NCBI RefSeq assembly: GCF_002159975.1
Contig: NZ_NFJR01000001.1
Location: 1-64,000, forward strand
Length of the DNA: 64,000 nucleotides
Direction: 5' to 3'
DNA from: Barnesiella sp. An22
GTDB taxonomy: Bacteria; Bacteroidota; Bacteroidia; Bacteroidales; Barnesiellaceae
Position numbers and translations under genes: made by a program. Below are positions 58,826 through 64,000 of the stretch, in pieces. The notes under the pieces are model-generated. The model was not told where the DNA came from and did no database searches. It saw only the letters and a program-made list of their open reading frames with translations. The number at the start of each line of letters is the position of its first letter. The first letter of the stretch is position 1.

Positions 58826-60697
58826 ATGGCAGAAAGTAAAGAAAAACTGTTTGACCAGTTCCCTCCGGTCTCCACACAAGAATGGAAAGACAAGGTTATC
58901 GCCGACCTGAAAGGAGCTGATTTTGACAAAAAGCTCGTATGGAGGACAAACGAAGGGTTTAACGTAAACCCCATGTATCGTGCCGAAGACATTGCGAACC
59001 TGCACACGACCGATTCGCTTCCCGGTGAATATCCTTACGTGCGTGGCACTCGTACCGACAACAACTGGCTGGTACGTCAGGACATCAAAGTGACCGATGT
59101 CAAAGAGGCCAACGCCAAGGCTCTGGACATCCTGACGAAGGGTGTCGAGTCGCTGGGCTTTGAGCTCCCGAAAGATTTGATTTCGGTAGAGAATATGGAA
59201 ACTTTGCTGCATGGTATCGAGTTGGAGAAAGTCGAGTTGAACTTCTCCTCTTGCATGAAAAGCACAGTGAAACTTGCCGAAACGGTAGCCGCCTATTTGA
59301 AAAAGAGTGGAGCCGACCTTTCGAAAGTTTCGGGTTCTATCCGATTCAATCCGTTTAAGCGCATGTTGACCAAAGGCCGCGACTTTGCCGACTATGCCGA
59401 TGAGGCCGTTGCCGTAATCGAAGCCGTGAAAGAGTTGCCGCTCTTCAGAGTGCTGGCTGTCGATGCCGTGATGCTGAACAATGCCGGTTCGTTCATTTCG
59501 CAGGAGCTGGGTTTCGCCCTGGCTTGGGGTAACGAATGGTTGGCCGCTCTTACCGAGAAAGGTCTCTCGGTCGATGAGGTTGCCAATCGAATCAAATTCA
59601 ACTTCGGCATCTCGTCCAACTACTTCATGGAGTTGGCCAAGTTCCGTGCCGCCCGCATGTTGTGGGCTCAGATTGTAAAACAATACAATCCCGCTTGCGA
59701 CTGTGCCTGCAAGATGAAGGCTCATGCTCAGACTTCGGAATTCAACCAAACCGTATTCGATGCTTATGTCAATCTGCTCCGCTCGCAAACCGAGACCATG
59801 TCGGCTGCTTTGGCTGGTGTAGATTCGATTACGACCACTCCCTTCGATAAAGCCTACAAGGAGCCCGATGAATTTTCGGAGCGTATCGCCCGCAACCAGC
59901 AACTGTTGCTCAAGGAGGAGTCGCATATCAACCGCATTGCCGACCCGGGAGCCGGCTCGTACTATGTAGAGACCCTCACCGTGTCGATTGCCGAGCAGGC
60001 TTGGAAACTCTTCCTCGAAGTAGAGGAGAAGGGCGGTTTCTACAAAGCCGTGAAAGAGGGCTTTGTTCAAAATCAGGTCAACGCTTCGGCCGAGACCCGT
60101 CACACCAATGTGGCTCGCCGCAAAGAGATTCTGTTGGGTACCAACCAATATCCCAACTTCAACGAGGTAGCCGGCGACAAGATTGCCAAAGGCGAGGCTT
60201 GTGGCTGCGGTTGCAGCAAACACGAAGGCGAGCACCATTGCGAACCCGAATTCCCGGTACTGAATACCAAACGTGCCGCCAGCGATTTCGAAGCCTTGCG
60301 CCTGGCTACCGAGCACTCGGGCAAGCGTCCGTCGGTATTCATGCTTACCATCGGCAACTTGGCCATGCGTCTGGCCCGTTCGCAATTCTCGGCCAACTTC
60401 TTTGCTTGTGCCGGATACAAGATTATCGACAACCTCGGTTTCGAAACTGTACAAGCCGGTATCGATGCCGCCCTCGAAGCTAAAGCCGATATAGTGGTAC
60501 TTTGCTCGAGCGACGACGAATATGCCCAATATGCCCCCGAAGCCTTCAAGCTGCTCGACGGCCGTGCGCTCTTCGTCGTAGCCGGTGCCCCCGCTTGTAT
60601 GGACGATTTGAAAGCTCAGGGTATTACCGAGTTTATCCACGTACGTTCCAACGTGCTTGATACGTTGAGATCGTTTAACGAGAAACTCTCGATTTAA
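58826..60697 (+). CDS. mutA: Methylmalonyl-CoA mutase, small (beta) subunit
   Basis: 623 residues. Homologous to the large subunit but without the DxHxxG cobalamin motif, as usual for the non-catalytic partner. N-terminal TIM-barrel-like domain (about 20-440) and C-terminal flavodoxin-like domain (about 480-620). Between them, residues about 455-472, lies a short segment with Cys and His residues (GEACGCGCSKHEGEHHC). Forms a heterodimer with mutB and takes part in succinyl-CoA to methylmalonyl-CoA conversion on the way to propionate. mutB follows after 42 nt. Confidence 0.95.
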   Translation: MAESKEKLFDQFPPVSTQEWKDKVIADLKGADFDKKLVWRTNEGFNVNPMYRAEDIANLHTTDSLPGEYPYVRGTRTDNNWLVRQDIKVTDVKEANAKALDILTKGVESLGFELPKDLISVENMETLLHGIELEKVELNFSSCMKSTVKLAETVAAYLKKSGADLSKVSGSIRFNPFKRMLTKGRDFADYADEAVAVIEAVKELPLFRVLAVDAVMLNNAGSFISQELGFALAWGNEWLAALTEKGLSVDEVANRIKFNFGISSNYFMELAKFRAARMLWAQIVKQYNPACDCACKMKAHAQTSEFNQTVFDAYVNLLRSQTETMSAALAGVDSITTTPFDKAYKEPDEFSERIARNQQLLLKEESHINRIADPGAGSYYVETLTVSIAEQAWKLFLEVEEKGGFYKAVKEGFVQNQVNASAETRHTNVARRKEILLGTNQYPNFNEVAGDKIAKGEACGCGCSKHEGEHHCEPEFPVLNTKRAASDFEALRLATEHSGKRPSVFMLTIGNLAMRLARSQFSANFFACAGYKIIDNLGFETVQAGIDAALEAKADIVVLCSSDDEYAQYAPEAFKLLDGRALFVVAGAPACMDDLKAQGITEFIHVRSNVLDTLRSFNEKLSI

Positions 60698-60739
60698 AAG
60701 TCGTACAATTTTGTATCACTCAAAGAAAAACAGAAAACT

Positions 60740-62875
60740 ATGAGACCTAATTTCAAGAACATAGATATTACAAAGGATGCTTTCGCTCACTCGGCAGGGA
60801 AAGTAGCCAGCGAGGGTGAAAACTGGATAACCCCGGAACAGATCCCCGTAAAACCCATTTATACCAAAGAAGACCTCGAGGGTCTTGAACACCTCAACTA
60901 CGTAGCCGGTATTCCGCCCTTCCTGCGTGGCCCGTACAGCGGCATGTATGCGATTCGTCCCTGGACTATCCGTCAGTATGCCGGTTTCTCCACCGCCGAA
61001 GAATCCAACGCATTCTATCGTCGTAACCTGGCTTCGGGTCAGAAAGGTCTTTCGGTAGCATTCGACCTCCCTACACACCGCGGATACGATGCCGATCACG
61101 AGCGTGTAGTAGGCGACGTAGGTAAAGCCGGTGTTTCCATCTGCTCGCTCGAGGATATGAAGGTGCTCTTCGACGGTATCCCCTTGAACAAGATGTCGGT
61201 GTCGATGACCATGAACGGTGCCGTGTTGCCCATTCTGGCCTTCTACATCAACGCCGGTCTGGAGCAGGGTGCCAAACTCGAAGAGATGGCCGGTACCATC
61301 CAGAACGATATCCTCAAGGAGTTCATGGTGCGTAACACCTATATCTATCCGCCCGAATTTTCGATGCGAATCATTGCCGATATCTTCGAGTTCACGTCGC
61401 AATACATGCCCAAGTTCAACTCGATTTCAATTTCGGGTTACCACATGCAAGAGGCCGGTGCCACGGCCGACATCGAGCTGGCCTACACGTTGGCCGACGG
61501 TCTCGAGTACCTGCGCGCCGGTATCAATGCCGGTATGGACATCGACTCGTTTGCACCGCGTTTGTCGTTCTTCTGGGCTATCGGTATGAACTTCTTCATG
61601 GAGATTGCCAAGATGCGTGCCGCCCGTATGTTGTGGGCCAAGATTGTAAAACAGTTCAATCCCAAGAACCCCAAATCGCTGGCTCTGCGTACGCACTCGC
61701 AAACTTCGGGTTGGTCGCTCACCGAGCAAGACCCCTTCAACAACGTAGGCCGTACCTGTATCGAGGCCATGGGCGCCGCTCTGGGTCACACCCAGTCGTT
61801 GCACACCAACGCCCTCGACGAGGCCATCGCATTGCCTACCGACTTCTCGGCCCGTATCGCCCGTAATACTCAGATTTATATTCAGGAAGAGACCTACATT
61901 ACCAAAGAAATCGACCCGTGGGCCGGTTCGTACTATGTAGAGGCTCTGACCAACGAGCTCGCTCACAAGGCTTGGGAACACATTCAGGAAATCGAGAAGC
62001 TGGGCGGTATGGCCAAGGCTATCGAGACCGGTATCCCCAAACTCCGTATCGAGGAGGCTGCCGCTCGTACACAGGCTCGTATCGACTCGGGCAAACAGAC
62101 TATCGTGGGTGTGAACAAATATCGTCTCGAGAAAGAGGCTCCCATCGACATCCTCGAGGTGGACAACACCGCCGTGCGTAAAGAGCAGATTGAGCGCTTG
62201 CAATACCTGAAGTCGCACCGCGACAACGAGGCCGTACAAGCTGCCCTCGATGCCATTACCGAGTGCGTGAAGACCAAACAGGGCAACTTGCTCGACCTGG
62301 CCGTGAAAGCCGCCAAGGTGCGCGCTACGTTGGGCGAAATCTCCTACGCTTGCGAAAAAGTGGTAGGTCGTTATAAAGCAGTAATCAGAACTATTTCAGG
62401 CGTGTATTCTTCAGAAACCAAAAAAGATGCCGATTTCGTTCGGGCAACGGAATTGTGCGAAAAATTTGCCAAGAAAGAGGGCCGTCAACCGCGTATCATG
62501 ATTGCGAAGATGGGACAGGATGGTCACGACCGTGGTGCCAAGGTGGTAGCTACGGGATATGCCGACTGTGGCTTCGACGTAGATATGGGCCCGTTGTTCC
62601 AGACTCCGGCCGAGGCTGCTCGCCAGGCTGTCGAGAACGACGTGCATGTGCTGGGCGTCTCTTCACTGGCTGCCGGTCACAAGACTTTGATTCCGCAGGT
62701 AATCGAGGAGTTGAAGAAACTGGGTCGTGAAGATATTGTAGTCATTGCCGGTGGTGTAATTCCTCCCCAGGATTACGACTTCCTTTACAAGGCCGGTGTG
62801 GCAGCTATCTTCGGTCCCGGTACTTCGGTAGCCAAGGCTGCTTGTCAGATTCTCGAAATTCTTCTCGACGAATAA
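60740..62875 (+). CDS. mutB: Methylmalonyl-CoA mutase, large (alpha) subunit
   Basis: 711 residues. TIM barrel for CoA substrate binding (about 50-440), then the B12-binding domain with Asp594-x-His596-x-x-Gly599 ([12 protein letters not shown]), which supplies the lower His ligand to cobalt. This is the adenosylcobalamin-dependent catalytic subunit that interconverts methylmalonyl-CoA and succinyl-CoA. In gut Bacteroidales the enzyme works in propionate production. A terminator follows. Confidence 0.97.
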   Translation: MRPNFKNIDITKDAFAHSAGKVASEGENWITPEQIPVKPIYTKEDLEGLEHLNYVAGIPPFLRGPYSGMYAIRPWTIRQYAGFSTAEESNAFYRRNLASGQKGLSVAFDLPTHRGYDADHERVVGDVGKAGVSICSLEDMKVLFDGIPLNKMSVSMTMNGAVLPILAFYINAGLEQGAKLEEMAGTIQNDILKEFMVRNTYIYPPEFSMRIIADIFEFTSQYMPKFNSISISGYHMQEAGATADIELAYTLADGLEYLRAGINAGMDIDSFAPRLSFFWAIGMNFFMEIAKMRAARMLWAKIVKQFNPKNPKSLALRTHSQTSGWSLTEQDPFNNVGRTCIEAMGAALGHTQSLHTNALDEAIALPTDFSARIARNTQIYIQEETYITKEIDPWAGSYYVEALTNELAHKAWEHIQEIEKLGGMAKAIETGIPKLRIEEAAARTQARIDSGKQTIVGVNKYRLEKEAPIDILEVDNTAVRKEQIERLQYLKSHRDNEAVQAALDAITECVKTKQGNLLDLAVKAAKVRATLGEISYACEKVVGRYKAVIRTISGVYSSETKKDADFVRATELCEKFAKKEGRQPRIMIAKMGQDGHDRGAKVVATGYADCGFDVDMGPLFQTPAEAARQAVENDVHVLGVSSLAAGHKTLIPQVIEELKKLGREDIVVIAGGVIPPQDYDFLYKAGVAAIFGPGTSVAKAACQILEILLDE

Positions 62876-62902
62876 TTCTTTTGCAGAAGATATTGTTTCA
62901 GG

Positions 62903-62939
62903 GCAAGGCGCACCCGCAATGGGAGTGCCTTGCTTTTTT
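62903..62939 (+). terminator. Terminator of the mutA-mutB operon
   Basis: GCAAGGC/GCCTTGC stem, extended by further partial pairing and a 5-nt loop, followed by six T residues. Confidence 0.88.
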
Positions 62940-63024
62940 ATTTGAAAAAATAATATAAAATAATTGTATGTAATTCGAAAAATAACCAAATTTACACCAT
63001 GGAATAACCGCTTAATTGATATAT

Positions 63025-64000
63025 ATGAAAAATAGCATTGCACTGGCAGCCTGCCTTTCGCTCGGCTTAGTCGCTCAAGCCGAGAAACCCCAGTGGGGTA
63101 CCCCCGACACGATAGCACACTATCCCATAGGACCGGGGGCGGTGTATACCCACATCGAGTTTACTCAGAAACCTATCCAGCTCTTTCAGGTTACACTCGA
63201 CCTGAACGACGAGTATAATGCCGTGGAGGTATATCCGTCGAACGGGAAGACTCCCGATGCCACGCGTGAGACCACCTCGTCGCAGTGTCGTAGCAATTCG
63301 TACGAAGGTCACCGGGCCTTCTTCGGTGTGAACCACGATTTGTTCCATTACAGCGGCCAGACTACGGCGGCGGGAATCAACGTGCGCAATGGCGAAATCA
63401 TCAGCCATTACGGCGATTACGGACGGTCGGTCCTCTCAATCAACAAGGACAAGGTGGCCGAGGTATTTCCGCCCTGCTACGAGGCCAAGGTCATTTGCCC
63501 GGACCAGACCGAAATCAAAATCGACAACGTCAACGAGTCGGCCTACGGGATACAGTCTTATCGGAATTGTGTTCTCTTCAATACATACAGCAGCCTCACC
63601 CTTACGACCGAGGGACTCTATGCCAAGCTGGAGCCGCAGGGCGAGTGGATTATCAACGGTGAGCCTACCCCTTGCCGGGTGGTCTCGATAGGCCACACCC
63701 CCATACAGCCCGACGGGAAGAGCCATATTCTCTTCATGCGCAACGATGCCGCTACCCAGTTCGAGAGTCGGGTGCAGGTAGGCGATGTGGTGCAGATCGA
63801 CCAGCGTTTTGTCAATACCACCTTTCCCAATTCGGGACTGTCGGTTCCGCCGGCCCAGCAGGTGCTGCAGGCCTTCCACGGTTGGCCCAGCGTCATCTTG
63901 AACGGCGAGCTGCATGACAAGGAGTATAACGACTTCGTGACTCCGGGGCGTGAGTTTCAGGACTATCCCTGCACGCTGGTGGGAATCACCAAAGACGGCA
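63025..64000 (+). CDS. Phosphodiester glycosidase-family exported protein (C-terminus cut by window edge)
   Basis: At least 325 residues; the end lies outside. Signal peptide (SIALAACLSLGLVAQA). The region FFGVNHDLFHY and TTAAGINVRNGEIISH fit the NAGPA/DUF2233 phosphodiester glycosidase domain, which removes phosphodiester-linked GlcNAc from glycans. Its signature catalytic Asp cannot be confirmed in the visible part. The ATG at 63025 begins the first signal-like sequence after the mutB terminator. Whether it carries a T9SS C-terminal domain is not visible. Confidence 0.8.
   Translation, partial: MKNSIALAACLSLGLVAQAEKPQWGTPDTIAHYPIGPGAVYTHIEFTQKPIQLFQVTLDLNDEYNAVEVYPSNGKTPDATRETTSSQCRSNSYEGHRAFFGVNHDLFHYSGQTTAAGINVRNGEIISHYGDYGRSVLSINKDKVAEVFPPCYEAKVICPDQTEIKIDNVNESAYGIQSYRNCVLFNTYSSLTLTTEGLYAKLEPQGEWIINGEPTPCRVVSIGHTPIQPDGKSHILFMRNDAATQFESRVQVGDVVQIDQRFVNTTFPNSGLSVPPAQQVLQAFHGWPSVILNGELHDKEYNDFVTPGREFQDYPCTLVGITKDG

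Overview
The window reads as chromosomal DNA of a Bacteroidales bacterium with fairly high GC. Evidence: Bacteroidetes-type promoters (TTTG, 19-21 nt spacer, TAnnTTTG) ahead of many genes, lack of Shine-Dalgarno sites, a type IX secretion (T9SS) sorting domain, Bacteroidetes-specific families (DUF3575, DUF4301, DUF5686, DUF4369/TlpA, DUF4293), SusCD-free core metabolism and a two-subunit methylmalonyl-CoA mutase for propionate formation. A Barnesiella- or Coprobacter-like gut anaerobe is my best guess; genus cannot be fixed without a search. Both window ends cut genes (a DUF3575 outer-membrane protein at the left, a phosphodiester-glycosidase-like secreted protein at the right).

Layout. 1-9.4 kb (mostly minus strand): M16 zinc protease; a DUF2975/XRE pair; a run with a dCMP deaminase, an S41 processing protease, 5-formyl-THF cyclo-ligase, a RIC/hemerythrin-like protein and a LuxR-type regulator. 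9.5-12.1 kb: operon DUF2148 ferredoxin-like protein - agmatine deiminase - N-carbamoylputrescine amidase (arginine-derived putrescine). 12.3-14.7 kb (plus): small acidic protein, a TlpA-like lipoprotein that has lost its CxxC, an MBL-fold hydrolase. 14.8-19.4 kb (minus): rpsF-rpsR-rplI, an MFS exporter, Hsp20, a MATE exporter divergent from an AraC regulator. 20.6-23.6 kb: L-serine dehydratase, MarR regulator, alpha/beta hydrolase. 23.6-26.7 kb: lipoprotein and a RelA/SpoT enzyme with a decayed hydrolase site. 26.9-34 kb: DUF4301, DEAD-box helicase, GNAT, PorT-like barrel, DHA2 exporter, tRNA-Ser(CGA). 34-42.4 kb: CYTH enzyme, DUF5686 outer-membrane protein, M3 peptidase, LTA-synthase-like sulfatase, GNAT. 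42.4-43.8 kb: a complete IS3-family element. 43.9-49 kb: T9SS-exported subtilase with an upstream lipoprotein that resembles the subtilase propeptide, TlpA-type thioredoxin lipoprotein, and a small membrane-stress trio (YtxH, holin-like, 87 aa). 49-58.5 kb: uvrA, DUF4293, two TPR proteins, prmA, mtgA, an XRE regulator. 58.8-62.9 kb: mutA-mutB.

The most unusual signal is a dispersed family of about 75-85-bp intergenic units at six loci (12.1, 20.5, 32.45, 49.2, 52.8-53.0 and 55.6 kb). Each unit carries a hairpin whose arm sequence differs between copies while pairing is kept, the right arm usually ending in the -33 TTTG box, and finishes with a -7 box TATCTTTG 20 nt later. Units occur singly or in tandem and nearly all point at the start of an adjacent gene (DUF2148-aguAB, sdaA, an exporter, uvrA, DUF4293, a TPR-prmA-mtgA operon), so they look like a mobile or amplified promoter cassette that ties unrelated housekeeping genes together. 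A second noteworthy system is the free-standing propeptide-like lipoprotein next to the T9SS subtilase.
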